A stretch of 64,000 nt of DNA from Muribaculum intestinale (GCF_002201515.1 NZ_CP021421.1:2232001-2296000), one strand, 5' to 3'. Numbered from the stretch's first letter, positions 55,019 through 63,574 are shown. The notes: generated by a model not told the origin, from the sequence alone. A program made the numbers and translations.

Positions 55019-55918
55019 ATGGAACTCCGACAACTTAGATATTTCGTCAAGACAGCCGAGACGCTGAGCTTTTCTGATGCGGCGCGGGTATTAAACCTCG
55101 CTCAAAGCACGCTTTCCCAGCAAATCAGGCAACTCGAGGATGAACTCAATGTGCAGCTTTTCGAGCGCAGCAGCCATTCGATGAATCTTACAGAGTGTGG
55201 CAGAGAATTGCTTCCGTTGGCCATACGCACTCTCCACGATGCAGAGACATGTCGCGACAGAATAAATGATCTCCAGAAAATTCTTACCGGGACTCTTAAT
55301 ATCGGAGTCACCTATTCGTTCAGTCCGATACTTACCGAGACGCTGATGTCGTTTATGAAACAGTATCCTCATGTCAGAATGAATATATACTATAAGCCGA
55401 TGGCTGAACTTATGGAGATGCTTACAAACCGCACCGTCGACTTCGTGCTGGCATTCCGCCCGACTGTGCGCAACGAGGAAATTGAGTCACACGTGCTTTT
55501 CGACAACCATTTGGCTGTAATCGTAAAAGACTCCCACAGTCTTGCCTCGCGAGAAAGGATTAGTCTGACTGAACTTGAGAAATTTGATATGGCGCTCCCG
55601 ACAAAAGGACTTCAGGCCCGAAATGCGCTTGACCAGTATCTGTCCAGGTCGATGGTGAAACTGAATATCCGTATCGAACTGAATGAGGTAAACATACTGC
55701 TCGAACTGATAAAAAAGAGCAATCTTATCACTATCCTTGCCGAGGCAACCATCTACAACGCTACCGGAGTAAAGGCAATCCCAATCGAGATGCCGTCAAA
55801 CGAAATGGACGGATGTGTGCATATGCTTAAGAATGCCTATCGCAAGCGTTCATCTCTTGCTTTTATCAAACTTCTTAAAGATTCAATTGCAGTAAGAGAG
55901 CGTGTGCTCGATTTCTAA
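55019..55918 (+). CDS. LysR-family transcriptional regulator
   Basis: The 299-residue regulator has the winged-helix LysR N-terminus MELRQLRYFVKTAETLSFSD, AARVLNLAQSTLSQQIRQLE, then a substrate-binding domain from about residue 90 (GTLNIGVTYSFSPILTETL) to the end. Effector unknown. It is similar in layout to CynR/OxyR-like members without an obvious pair of conserved OxyR cysteines. It lies 80 bases after the exporter genes and may or may not control them. A TTG nine bases upstream is in frame but the ATG gives the standard LysR start. Confidence 0.9.
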   Translation: MELRQLRYFVKTAETLSFSDAARVLNLAQSTLSQQIRQLEDELNVQLFERSSHSMNLTECGRELLPLAIRTLHDAETCRDRINDLQKILTGTLNIGVTYSFSPILTETLMSFMKQYPHVRMNIYYKPMAELMEMLTNRTVDFVLAFRPTVRNEEIESHVLFDNHLAVIVKDSHSLASRERISLTELEKFDMALPTKGLQARNALDQYLSRSMVKLNIRIELNEVNILLELIKKSNLITILAEATIYNATGVKAIPIEMPSNEMDGCVHMLKNAYRKRSSLAFIKLLKDSIAVRERVLDF

Positions 55919-55930
55919 TTGTAATGAAAG

Positions 55931-55972
55931 AGACGTGCTGTGTCACAGCAATATGGCACAGCACGTCTTTTT
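55931..55972. terminator. Terminator after the LysR gene
   Basis: AGACGTGCTGTG (55931-55942) and CACAGCACGTCT (55957-55968) form a perfect 12-bp stem, followed by TTTT. It lies between convergent genes. Confidence 0.9.
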
Positions 55973-55996
55973 ACCATTATTATTTCGGTAGCCGTT

Positions 55997-57718
55997 TTAC
56001 CATTCTGGCCACCAGCCTCCGCCAGTGGAGCCATCATCGGCTTTTACTTCATATTTGAATAGGGGAGTGGTGGCAATGCCCGCATATCCGAATGTGAATA
56101 TATAGTATGTATCTCCGTTGACAAGAGTATTGCCGGTATAATCTGTGGTGGTCTTGAATAATGCAGGTGTGGAGAGGGAACTGTTGTTTTCCCCCATGTA
56201 ACAGTTCATCATAATAAGGTCACCGGCCTTGGCGATTGCATCGGCCATGAATGCCTTGTCATCGGGAAATGTATCGTAGTCGCTCTTATTTACTACTCCT
56301 GTGTAGTAATATTCATTGTCGACCGAGGGTGTGATGCCGTATGTAAAATATGGGATTGTATTCCCAAACCAATCGTTGGGGTCAGTCTCTCCGCCGGCGG
56401 TCACATCCTTTATACTAAGTGTCATGGTCGACTCGGTTGGGGACGGAGTGGTGACATTTAGTGTGGAAACGATCGTTGTGCGTACGCCCTCGGCGCTTAC
56501 TCCGAAAGCATATACAGTATATTCGGTAGATGGCACTATGGTTGTAACACCAAGATTTTTTCGCGAATTAAGAGTCTGCTCTCCGGTGAATACACGAGGG
56601 TCGGTAGTCCAGTCAACAGGTGGATTAAACCCGTTGTTGAATGCCAGTTCGTTGTCCGCGACCTGTGTGGCAGTCAGTCCTGCTACGTCAGATGTCTTTT
56701 TTATTGTCAGGAAGTATCTGGTTGATTCGTCGGTAGGCTTTACATTTACATTGATAAACATAGGCTCTGCCGAAACAGTGGCAAGAGCAAATGTGCAGTC
56801 GTCGGTTACTGTTACCGGAGTAGTCTTGAATTCGGCTTTTGTAAGATGGCTACACGCATTTATGCTCTCATCGATGCCGAATGCCAGCATATAGTACTCC
56901 ATGTCGGGCGTCAGGCCGGTGAGTTGCAGCAAACCGTTGCCTTTATGTATTGTCGGTATCTGGTCGAGTGTGGCGCCCCCTGATGCAGCCATGCGCACTG
57001 TAGCGAGAGCATTGTTGACAACATGCTCTTCATTGCCATTGAATTCATTGTCAAATTCATTTTTTGTAATGAATCCAAGATAGTAATATGTGTCATCATT
57101 GTCGGGGCGGGCTGTTATCGTAGCCGTGGTAGAGGTGATGCCGGAGGCCTGAAGGTTGAACGCGATATCGATAAGTCCGGCAGTATGTACAAGCTGCTTG
57201 AAAAGTCCGGTTGTGAATTCTCCTTTTGTATTTATACCATATGCGTAAATGTAATAGTCGGTATCGGCTTTGAGATTGTCGCGATTGAGCACCTGGTCGG
57301 CCGGGTCCCACCATCCGAGAAGGAAATCCAGATATTCTTCGAGAGTATTTGACCACGGATCATTGGCTACTTCTGAATTGAGTCTGCCAAGTTCATACTC
57401 AAGAAATGCTCTATCGTTACCAAGTTTGTCAAACTCGGCTTTTTCGATTAAGCCGAAAAGAAATGTTGCGTCTGAATTGTCAGCGGTAAATGTCGCTTTG
57501 ATAGAGTTTACAGTAATCTGCGTTATATTGATTGCGATATTAACGAATGGGTCATTACTGATGTCGCTGCGAAAAGTAAGATGGTCGATATCCGATAGCA
57601 CGTATTCGATGGTAGTACCGTTTTTTAATGTTACCACCAGGGCTGAAGTAGTGTTATCCTGGGCAGCAGCACTTACTATTATTGCAGAGGATATAAATAG
57701 CGATGACAGCTTTTTCAT
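55997..57718 (-). CDS. Secreted protein with four tandem FN3-like modules
   Basis: The 573-residue product has a signal peptide (cleavage near SAAAQ, residue 20), a lead segment with LKNGTTIEYVLSDIDHLTF common in Bacteroidales secreted proteins, then four modules of about 115 residues. Each begins with an aromatic strand followed by a helix-rich insert (for example TYYYLGFITKNEFDN) and ends with an FN3-like pair (ADTDYYIYAYGINTKGE; TPDMEYYMLAFGIDES; STEYTVYAFGVSAEG; NGDTYYIFTFGYAG). It ends in a Gly/Trp tail WWPEW. No known function. It follows the small T9SS-domain gene by 20 bases in one unit. Confidence 0.8.
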   Translation of the reverse strand: MKKLSSLFISSAIIVSAAAQDNTTSALVVTLKNGTTIEYVLSDIDHLTFRSDISNDPFVNIAINITQITVNSIKATFTADNSDATFLFGLIEKAEFDKLGNDRAFLEYELGRLNSEVANDPWSNTLEEYLDFLLGWWDPADQVLNRDNLKADTDYYIYAYGINTKGEFTTGLFKQLVHTAGLIDIAFNLQASGITSTTATITARPDNDDTYYYLGFITKNEFDNEFNGNEEHVVNNALATVRMAASGGATLDQIPTIHKGNGLLQLTGLTPDMEYYMLAFGIDESINACSHLTKAEFKTTPVTVTDDCTFALATVSAEPMFINVNVKPTDESTRYFLTIKKTSDVAGLTATQVADNELAFNNGFNPPVDWTTDPRVFTGEQTLNSRKNLGVTTIVPSTEYTVYAFGVSAEGVRTTIVSTLNVTTPSPTESTMTLSIKDVTAGGETDPNDWFGNTIPYFTYGITPSVDNEYYYTGVVNKSDYDTFPDDKAFMADAIAKAGDLIMMNCYMGENNSSLSTPALFKTTTDYTGNTLVNGDTYYIFTFGYAGIATTPLFKYEVKADDGSTGGGWWPEW

Positions 57719-57738
57719 TGTTATTTAGTATGGTGTGA

Positions 57739-58227
57739 TTATCGGTTTAAGTATTTTATTGTCTTGTCGCCACAGAGTATGATGTATACTCCGCTTTTTG
57801 CTCCGGAGAAGTCATAATCTGTTGAGCCCTGTCCCGACACCTCTGCCACTTTTCGGCCCGAGGTGTCATATATATGCAGTGATAAATGAGATTCCGATAC
57901 GGATGTCGCTGTAATGAGTGTTCCGGCTACGGTGAAAGAGATATCGTCGCTGAGTGATACGGATGTATCGTCTATTGATGAGGTATGCAGGTCAAATACT
58001 ATTTTGTCAATGTCCTTGACTTCGATAGTAGTCTCGCCTGCTGTCTGTGCAATGCATATTGTGGAGTTGTCAAATGTGATTTTTGTATTCTCGGAGATTT
58101 CCACTTGCACAGGGGTGGAGGAGCCATTGATATGAACAAGCATATTGTCACCTGTGGCTGAGGCCGTGAAGCCATAGACTGTACATCCAAGCAAGATTGC
58201 GAGTCGTGTGATGATTGGGTATCCTTC
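57739..58227 (-). CDS. Secreted protein with T9SS-like C-terminal domain
   Basis: The 162-residue product has a signal peptide (cleavage near SATG), a beta-rich middle with VQVEISENTKITFDN and IEVKDIDKIVFD, and a T9SS-like sorting tail (about 85-162): LSLHIYDTSGRKVAEVSG, YDFSGAKSGVYIILCGDKTI. The frame extends nine codons upstream to 58254, but the ATG at 58227 gives a normal signal. It is the first gene of a two-gene unit with the four-module protein and probably shares its export route. Confidence 0.75.
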   Translation of the reverse strand, partial: EGYPIITRLAILLGCTVYGFTASATGDNMLVHINGSSTPVQVEISENTKITFDNSTICIAQTAGETTIEVKDIDKIVFDLHTSSIDDTSVSLSDDISFTVAGTLITATSVSESHLSLHIYDTSGRKVAEVSGQGSTDYDFSGAKSGVYIILCGDKTIKYLNR

Positions 58228-58354
58228 CATATTGTATGATAAAAAATATGCCACTATTCACACGTTTGCTAAAATTGTTGTGTGGATAGCAGCAATTATA
58301 AATGACAGAGTCTTGCTTTGGTTAAAGGCTTTGTGACTCCTTGATAGGTAGAAG

Positions 58355-58428
58355 TGACTCGCACAGGATTCAAACCTGTAACCTTCTGATCCGTAGTCAG
58401 ATGCTCTATTCAGTTGAGCTAGCGAGCC
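58355..58428 (-). tRNA. tRNA-Arg(ACG), copy 1
   Basis: On the minus strand a full cloverleaf is present: acceptor GGCTCGC/GCGAGTC, D-arm AGCTCAACTGAATAGAGC, anticodon arm TCTGA-CTACGGA-TCAGA (ACG) and T-arm ACAGG-TTTGAATC-CTGT type. CCA is not encoded. It differs from the other copies only in a compensatory acceptor pair. Confidence 0.95.
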
Positions 58429-58461
58429 GTGGATTTGATTAATAACAAGCTATTGATTGAG

Positions 58462-58535
58462 TGATTCGCACAGGATTCAAACCTGTAACCTTCTGATCCG
58501 TAGTCAGATGCTCTATTCAGTTGAGCTAGCGAACC
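58462..58535 (-). tRNA. tRNA-Arg(ACG), copy 2
   Basis: Same sequence as copy 1 except acceptor GGTTCGC/GCGAATC. Anticodon ACG; CCA not encoded. Confidence 0.95.
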
Positions 58536-58580
58536 GTATTGCCTTTTAAGGCCACCGGTGGATTTGTTGCCGATGTTGAG

Positions 58581-58654
58581 TGATTCGCACAGGATTCAAA
58601 CCTGTAACCTTCTGATCCGTAGTCAGATGCTCTATTCAGTTGAGCTAGCGAACC
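58581..58654 (-). tRNA. tRNA-Arg(ACG), copy 3
   Basis: Identical to copy 2 across the cloverleaf. First in transcription order, nearest the promoter at 58709-58740. Confidence 0.95.
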
Positions 58655-58708
58655 ATTTTTGCATGGGATATCTGTCCCAAAGGGATTCTCTCATCCCTTT
58701 TGCGATTG

Positions 58709-58740
58709 CAAAGGTAGATATAATGTGTGAAATATCCAAA
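58709..58740 (-). promoter_or_regulatory. Promoter of the tRNA-Arg cluster
   Basis: On the minus strand TTTG (58737-58740), a 20-base spacer and TACCTTTG (58709-58716), an exact consensus match about 50 bases before the first tRNA. Confidence 0.75.
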
Positions 58741-58838
58741 TATTTTTCGGTCATTTTTTTGATGTCCGGAATGCCTGATTGGAAAACTTTCAGGCAATTT
58801 CGGTGCGCGTGTGGCCGTAAGATATTGTTTATTAGTTG

Positions 58839-59987
58839 TTAATGAAGCAATTTCCTTGACAGATATCTGCGTATAGGAGCGTCATACCACTTCATGGCTA
58901 TCCATGCTTCGAGTATGATTACGACAAATAATGCCATACATACCGGCCATGCGTCTGCGAAGGTGATGCCGTTGTTCCATACCCATGCGTAGAACATGTA
59001 CATGACAGGATAATGAATAATGTAGACAGGATAGGAGATAGCTCCTAAAAATTCACATACTTTGCTCGAAAATATATCGGAGGTAGTGCCGCATGCGCCA
59101 ATGTATACTATTGTAGGGAATATGAGGAGTGTACAGATTATATCATAAACTCCGTTGGCGATGGATGGATTGCCATCGGTAGAGCCGATGTATGGACATG
59201 ACATAATAGCCGTTATGAGTGCCGCACATATCCAGAATGCACCGCGTATGCGCATCGGACGGAAATCACGGGTGAGCATAAGGCCGATGCCGAATGAGAG
59301 TGACAGACGCAGGAAGCCTCCAAGCCATCCCATGTCGGCCATGGACCATCCGACTCCAAGATGAAATGCTCCTGACATGTTGCATAGCGCGCATGCCGCG
59401 AGTCCTATGCCGGATACCGCTACTACTGTGCGTAAACCATTTTTCGAAAGGCGGTGAAGAATCACAGCATACAGCACGCTGCCGATATATTCAAAAAACA
59501 GAGACCATGTCGGACCGTTGAGGGGAAACATCTCGCCGTTACCTCTCACATCGGCCGCAGCCCCCGGAAGTACAGGTATCATGAACAGTCCGAGAATCAA
59601 TGCCACCAATACCCAGTGGAACGGCACCGGCGTGCCATCCCAGTGTACACTTCCCTGAAGCAGATATGCTATGGCACCGATTATAACACTGAGCACGACC
59701 ATTGGCTGTAATCGGATAATGCGCCGGAGCATAAATCGGCCTGTAGTCATTCCTTTGTTTTTCCAACACCGGTCGTAGGCATACCCGATGACGAATCCTG
59801 ACAATACAAAAAAGAAGTCGACTGCCAGATATCCGTGGTTCATCATCTGGTCGACAGCAGATGTGGCAAATCCCTCACCGAAATGATAAAGAATTACAAG
59901 TACGGCGGCTACTCCGCGCAGTCCGTCGAGAATTTCATAACGAGGCTGTGCGGATGTCTCCGGCTGTAAGGCGGCAGTTGAGGTCAT
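58839..59987 (-). CDS. Membrane acyltransferase family 3 protein
   Basis: The 382-residue protein has about ten helices and the Acyltransferase_3 motifs RYEILDGLRGVAAVLVILYHF, VDFFFVLSGFVIGYAYDR and MLRRIIRLQPM. Members acetylate or acylate sugars of polysaccharides, LPS or macrolides. There is no glycan-synthesis neighbour to narrow the substrate. A -7-like TAAATTTG lies at 60030-60037 on the minus strand, without a clear -33 partner. Confidence 0.9.
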   Translation of the reverse strand: MTSTAALQPETSAQPRYEILDGLRGVAAVLVILYHFGEGFATSAVDQMMNHGYLAVDFFFVLSGFVIGYAYDRCWKNKGMTTGRFMLRRIIRLQPMVVLSVIIGAIAYLLQGSVHWDGTPVPFHWVLVALILGLFMIPVLPGAAADVRGNGEMFPLNGPTWSLFFEYIGSVLYAVILHRLSKNGLRTVVAVSGIGLAACALCNMSGAFHLGVGWSMADMGWLGGFLRLSLSFGIGLMLTRDFRPMRIRGAFWICAALITAIMSCPYIGSTDGNPSIANGVYDIICTLLIFPTIVYIGACGTTSDIFSSKVCEFLGAISYPVYIIHYPVMYMFYAWVWNNGITFADAWPVCMALFVVIILEAWIAMKWYDAPIRRYLSRKLLH

Positions 59988-60092
59988 AATGGGAGTGGTT
60001 GTTTCTGATTATGATTGATTGTGAGTGTGCAAATTTAAGGCAATATACGGCGCTATTTTTTGACGCAGGACAAAATGTGTGGATTGGTTGGA

Positions 60093-60674
60093 TTAACGCT
60101 GTGCCCGGATGCGGCTTAGTGTGGCTTGTGTGATGCCGAGATACGAGGCTATGTCGCCGAGTCGTGCGCGCCGGCATACCTCGGGAAACTGTTTTGAAAA
60201 CTCGATGTATCTTTCTCGTGCAGGCAGCGTAAGCCGTTCCTTATGTGATCGGTGTATGCGCCGGTATTCATCCTGATGTATCTTCCTCCACCAGTTGCAT
60301 AGTCCGAGGTCGGTGCCTATCATTTCCATAAGCCTGGGTATATCTATGGAATATGCTTTCACCGGGTCGACGGCCTCGACATATTCTTCGCTTGGCAATC
60401 CGTAATACACTTCATCCATGCTGAATACAATGCTCCCTTCGGTAGAGAACGAGGTGGTAAACTCTTCTCCGTCTACGAGCCAGTAGCTGCGGGTCATGCC
60501 ATCTTCGATGAAATATGCGCGGCCGCACTGCGTGTTGGCTCCTACGATGATTCCGCGTCGTGGAAAGTCTTTGCGTACAATCAATTCGACAAGTCGGCGA
60601 AGGGTGCTATCGCTTACAGGCCACGCATTGCGTATGAATGCTATTATATTAGGTATTTCGGATAAATCAGTCAT
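60093..60674 (-). CDS. Crp/Fnr-family regulator, separated from its promoter
   Basis: The 193-residue protein has a cyclic-nucleotide-binding-like beta-roll (about 25-125, RRGIIVGANTQCGRAYFIEDG) and a C-terminal helix-turn-helix GDIASYLGITQATLSRIRAQR. The ligand is not evident. The open frame extends to 60785, but that part lies in the IS and the ATG at 60674 is the natural start. An IS is inserted 23 bases before this ATG; the promoter that served the gene now lies beyond the IS at 62074-62104. Confidence 0.87.
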   Translation of the reverse strand: MTDLSEIPNIIAFIRNAWPVSDSTLRRLVELIVRKDFPRRGIIVGANTQCGRAYFIEDGMTRSYWLVDGEEFTTSFSTEGSIVFSMDEVYYGLPSEEYVEAVDPVKAYSIDIPRLMEMIGTDLGLCNWWRKIHQDEYRRIHRSHKERLTLPARERYIEFSKQFPEVCRRARLGDIASYLGITQATLSRIRAQR

Positions 60675-60766
60675 TAAAACGGAGGGTATATATGTTACAA
60701 TGATTCGGTAAAAATTACCGAAGTAGTTGAAACTTAAGTTAATATGTCGAATTGTCAAATACAAAT

Positions 60767-60821
60767 GAATCGCCAAAGCGTTCATTATAAAACTCTTATA
60801 CCATGAACGTATTGGCGATTC
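60767..60821 (+). promoter_or_regulatory. Hairpin enclosing the transposase start codon
   Basis: Arm 60767-60785 (GAATCGCCAAAGCGTTCAT) and arm 60803-60821 (ATGAACGTATTGGCGATTC) pair with two mismatches around a 17-base loop. The ATG of the transposase is the first triplet of the right arm, so any transcript entering from the left would hide the start codon. Confidence 0.7.
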
Positions 60822-62029
60822 TCAAAGACTTCACCTTAAGGTGCAAGTCGGTATTTGAAAATACTACAACCAAGATGAGCAAAAGGTTCCTCAACTGGCT
60901 GATTTTAACAATACGCACTGTAGCGTTGATTCCGGGTAAAGTCAATTTTACCAGGCTGTCGCGCTATGGCGGTCGTACAGCCAAGACCTTTGCTTCCAAT
61001 TTCAAAACATCCGTAGACTGGATGAAAGTCAACATAGGTATGGCGCAGGATTGTTTTGGGCCGGCCGATGACATGGCAGTGGTAATCGATCCGTCGTTCA
61101 TTTCAAAAGCAGGCAGACTGACGTATGGCATAGGCCGTTTCTGGTCAGGGGTGGCACAACGTGTGAAACGCGGTCTGGAGATAATGGCAATTGGGGCAAT
61201 AAGTCTGAGTAAACATACATGCGTGATGCTCGGTGCTGTCCAGTCACCGAACTTCAGGACTCTTGAATCCGAGAAACAAATGTCAATGCTTGACTGGTAT
61301 GTGGCACTTGTCAGGTCAAAGGCGACAGAGATGCTCTCACTGACGGATATTCTGGTTGCCGATGCCTTTTTCTCCAAATATGAGTTTGTAAATGAAGTGA
61401 TTGGCATGGGATTCCGATTTGTAGGGAGATTACGTGCCAACTCATATCTGAGGTATCTGGCCATACCGGATTCCTCCGCCACGCGAAGACGCGGCAGAAA
61501 GAAAAAGTATGGAGAGAAAGTGGATTTCTCCAATCTTGATATGTCCGTGTTCACTTCATTCATATATGAGGATTCCAAAGGAAACAAAAACCGATGTCAC
61601 ACGGCGGTCATACATTCGAGGGCATTGAAACGCGACATCCGTATCGTGGTATGTCCGGTTGAAAACGCAGAGCCTCTTCTTTACTTCTCTACCGACACCA
61701 ACATGAGGCCTGAAAAGATCATCGGTTTCTACCGCACCCGATTTCAGATTGAGTTCGGCATACGCGATGCCAAGCAGTTTACCGGACTTCAGTCACAGCA
61801 GACCCGGGACAGGGAGCGGCTTGACTTTGCGTTCAATCTTTCCTTCACAGCCCTCAATGTCTGCAAAGAGGTCATAAGGAAGGATTATCCGGATCTTTCG
61901 GTAGCGCAGTTCAAACGGCTCATGTTTGAATCTTATCTCGCCTCAACAGTTATTTCGACTTGCGGAAAATCTCCGCATCTCAAAATAATTCAGAAGATAA
62001 ATCATCGGTTGGCTCTGTTAGCGGCTTAG
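60803..62029 (+). CDS. IS4-like DDE transposase
   Basis: The 408-residue protein has a DDE core: VVIDPSFISKAGR with the first Asp, DILVADAFFSKYEFVNEV with the second, and FYRTRFQIEFGIRDAKQFTG, the Y-x2-R-x3-E-x6-K signature with the catalytic Glu. This points to the IS4 superfamily. The C-terminal segment AFNLSFTALNVCKEVIRKDYP is typical of Bacteroidetes members. Intact, with no frameshift. The exact IS group was not determined. Confidence 0.92.
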   Translation: MNVLAILKDFTLRCKSVFENTTTKMSKRFLNWLILTIRTVALIPGKVNFTRLSRYGGRTAKTFASNFKTSVDWMKVNIGMAQDCFGPADDMAVVIDPSFISKAGRLTYGIGRFWSGVAQRVKRGLEIMAIGAISLSKHTCVMLGAVQSPNFRTLESEKQMSMLDWYVALVRSKATEMLSLTDILVADAFFSKYEFVNEVIGMGFRFVGRLRANSYLRYLAIPDSSATRRRGRKKKYGEKVDFSNLDMSVFTSFIYEDSKGNKNRCHTAVIHSRALKRDIRIVVCPVENAEPLLYFSTDTNMRPEKIIGFYRTRFQIEFGIRDAKQFTGLQSQQTRDRERLDFAFNLSFTALNVCKEVIRKDYPDLSVAQFKRLMFESYLASTVISTCGKSPHLKIIQKINHRLALLAA

Positions 62030-62073
62030 CCAAGGCTGAACAACCTCAAATTTTACCGAATCATTGTATGTTA

Positions 62074-62104
62074 CAAAAATACAATATCATTGGTGGCGAT
62101 GCAA
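62074..62104 (-). promoter_or_regulatory. Original promoter of the Crp-family gene, now beyond the IS
   Basis: On the minus strand TTG (62102-62104), a 20-base spacer and TATTTTTG (62074-62081). It points towards the IS; without the IS the leader to the ATG of the regulator would be about 26 bases. Confidence 0.65.
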
Positions 62105-62122
62105 GAATTATTCGAAAGTTGT

Positions 62123-62130
62123 TATCTTTG
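62123..62130 (+). promoter_or_regulatory. -7 box upstream of mltG
   Basis: TATCTTTG matches the consensus; no convincing -33 element was found. The leader to 62208 would be about 75 bases and contains two copies of TTAGAGAATCCA 14 bases apart. Confidence 0.4.
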
Positions 62131-62207
62131 TATTTCTTAGAGAATCCACTTTTAGAGAATCCATTTTTAGATAATATATTAAAGCGAAATAAAGTTTTCT
62201 TTGATTT

Positions 62208-63230
62208 ATGAAAGTCCAACGGAAGAAGCTGATAGTTTTGGCGGTATTTGTTACGGTACTTGTCGCAGCAGCCGCATCAATAGTGTGGAGAGTATACACC
62301 GGGACGAAATATGACGGCGAGGAGCCATGCTGGGTGTTTATCCCTAAAGGCTGTGATGCCGACTCTGTTTCGGCTATTCTTGCCCGCGACCTTGGCGATA
62401 GCGGTCGTCGGGCTGCTACGTTATGGCGTCATTACGGCTCGTCGCCCTCGGTGGCGCACGGTGCCTACAGGATAGAGCCGGGCACCCGGTCGATTGACAT
62501 ATTCAAACGCATAGCTCGCGGCGCACAGACACCGGTCAAGCTCACTTTCAATAACGTGCGGCTCCTTCCTCAGTTCGCCGGGCGTATCGCGGCCCGTCTG
62601 GAGGCGGATTCTGCAAGCATAATGTCGGCAATCGACAGTGTGCTTTCTGCTCAAGGCTACAAACCGGCTGAATATATCGGAGCATTTTTCCCCGATACAT
62701 ATGAATTTTATTGGACGGTCCCGGCAGGTGGTGTTGTATCTACGCTTGTGAAGTCGCATGACCGCTTTTGGACGGATGAACGGCGCACAAAGGCGTCGGC
62801 TCTCGGTATTACACCGGCCCAGGCTTCGGTAATAGCAAGCATCGCCGAAGAGGAGACCAACCGAAAGGATGAGCGAGGTGTGGTGGCGCGGCTCTATCTC
62901 AACCGGTTGCAACGAGGGATGCCTCTGCAGGCCGACCCTACAGTGAAGTATGCTGTGGGAGATTTCTCGATAAAACGCATTACAGGCAAACATCTCGGGG
63001 TCGTTTCTCCTTATAATACATATAAGCGCACGGGATTGCCTCCGGGGCCGATACGTATGCCGGAACGTGCTACGATTGACGCGTTGCTTCAGAGCAAGCC
63101 CCACGATTACATCTATATGTGTGCGTCGCCGGATTTTTCAGGACGGCATCTGTTTGCCCGCGACCTGGCCACACACAATCGTAATGCCGCGGCATACCAT
63201 CGTGCTCTGAATCTACGTAACATTAAATAA
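62208..63230 (+). CDS. mltG: Endolytic murein transglycosylase MltG
   Basis: MltG cleaves nascent peptidoglycan strands to end glycan-chain growth. The 340-residue protein has one N-terminal membrane helix (about 6-29), a LysM-like region (to about 130) and the YceG domain. The catalytic Glu lies in ASIAEEETNRKDE (about residue 213), followed by VARLYLNRL, LQADPTVKYAVG and SPYNTYKRTGLPPGPI. It acts in the periplasm, anchored in the inner membrane. The length is usual for the family. A DUF2007 gene follows after 13 bases. Confidence 0.94.
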   Translation: MKVQRKKLIVLAVFVTVLVAAAASIVWRVYTGTKYDGEEPCWVFIPKGCDADSVSAILARDLGDSGRRAATLWRHYGSSPSVAHGAYRIEPGTRSIDIFKRIARGAQTPVKLTFNNVRLLPQFAGRIAARLEADSASIMSAIDSVLSAQGYKPAEYIGAFFPDTYEFYWTVPAGGVVSTLVKSHDRFWTDERRTKASALGITPAQASVIASIAEEETNRKDERGVVARLYLNRLQRGMPLQADPTVKYAVGDFSIKRITGKHLGVVSPYNTYKRTGLPPGPIRMPERATIDALLQSKPHDYIYMCASPDFSGRHLFARDLATHNRNAAAYHRALNLRNIK

Positions 63231-63243
63231 ATACCTCTGTCAT

Positions 63244-63492
63244 ATGGAAACATTCTCGGATACGACAGGCAATGACCTTGTCCTTTACAAACAGTACGGC
63301 AACAGTTCCGACGCCTATATAGCCATGGGGGTGCTCGAGACTAACGGTGTGCCGGCCGTTGTCGACAACTCTATCATGGGCACGCTGCTCGGAGGTATTC
63401 CGGCTGTAGGCAGTTTCCGTCTGATGGTGCGTCGCAAGGATCTTGATCTCGCCCGCAGGCTTATGTCGGGTACCGAGCCCGGTGATGAGTGA
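63244..63492 (+). CDS. DUF2007 (putative signal-transducing) protein
   Basis: The 82-residue protein has the DUF2007 pattern: LVLYKQYGNSSDAYIAMGVLETNGVPAVVDN, GIPAVGSFRLMVRRKDLDLARRLM. The family is small, cytoplasmic and of unknown function. It follows mltG by 13 bases and is probably cotranscribed with it. A strong terminator comes after it. Confidence 0.88.
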   Translation: METFSDTTGNDLVLYKQYGNSSDAYIAMGVLETNGVPAVVDNSIMGTLLGGIPAVGSFRLMVRRKDLDLARRLMSGTEPGDE

Positions 63493-63531
63493 TTAAGGCA
63501 AGCAGTTTAGGGCAATGGGCTACATAAACAT

Positions 63532-63574
63532 ATCGGCTCCGTCGTAATTGTCACGACGGAGCCGATGCGTTTTT
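63532..63574. terminator. Terminator between DUF2007 and carB
   Basis: ATCGGCTCCGTCGT (63532-63545) and ACGACGGAGCCGAT (63553-63566) form a perfect 14-bp stem, followed by GCGTTTTTA. It lies between convergent genes and can serve the plus strand. Confidence 0.92.

Larger units (their letters stand above)
60698..62066. mobile_element. IS4-like insertion sequence with 7-bp target duplication
   Basis: The 1369-bp element has ends CAATGATTCGGTAAAA (60698-60713) and its exact reverse complement at 62051-62066. TATGTTA at 60691-60697 and 62067-62073 is the target duplication. It carries one intact transposase on the plus strand. It is inserted in the 5' leader of the Crp-family gene, between the -7 box and the start codon. 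Confidence 0.93.

Noticed and set aside
58355..58654. Possible CRISPR-like array because of regularly spaced near-identical repeats
   Set aside because: The repeats are 74-base tRNA genes with full cloverleaf pairing and an ACG anticodon.
62138..62163. Tandem repeat TTAGAGAATCCA in the mltG leader
   Set aside because: Only two full copies and one poor third; too little to call an operator or repeat element.
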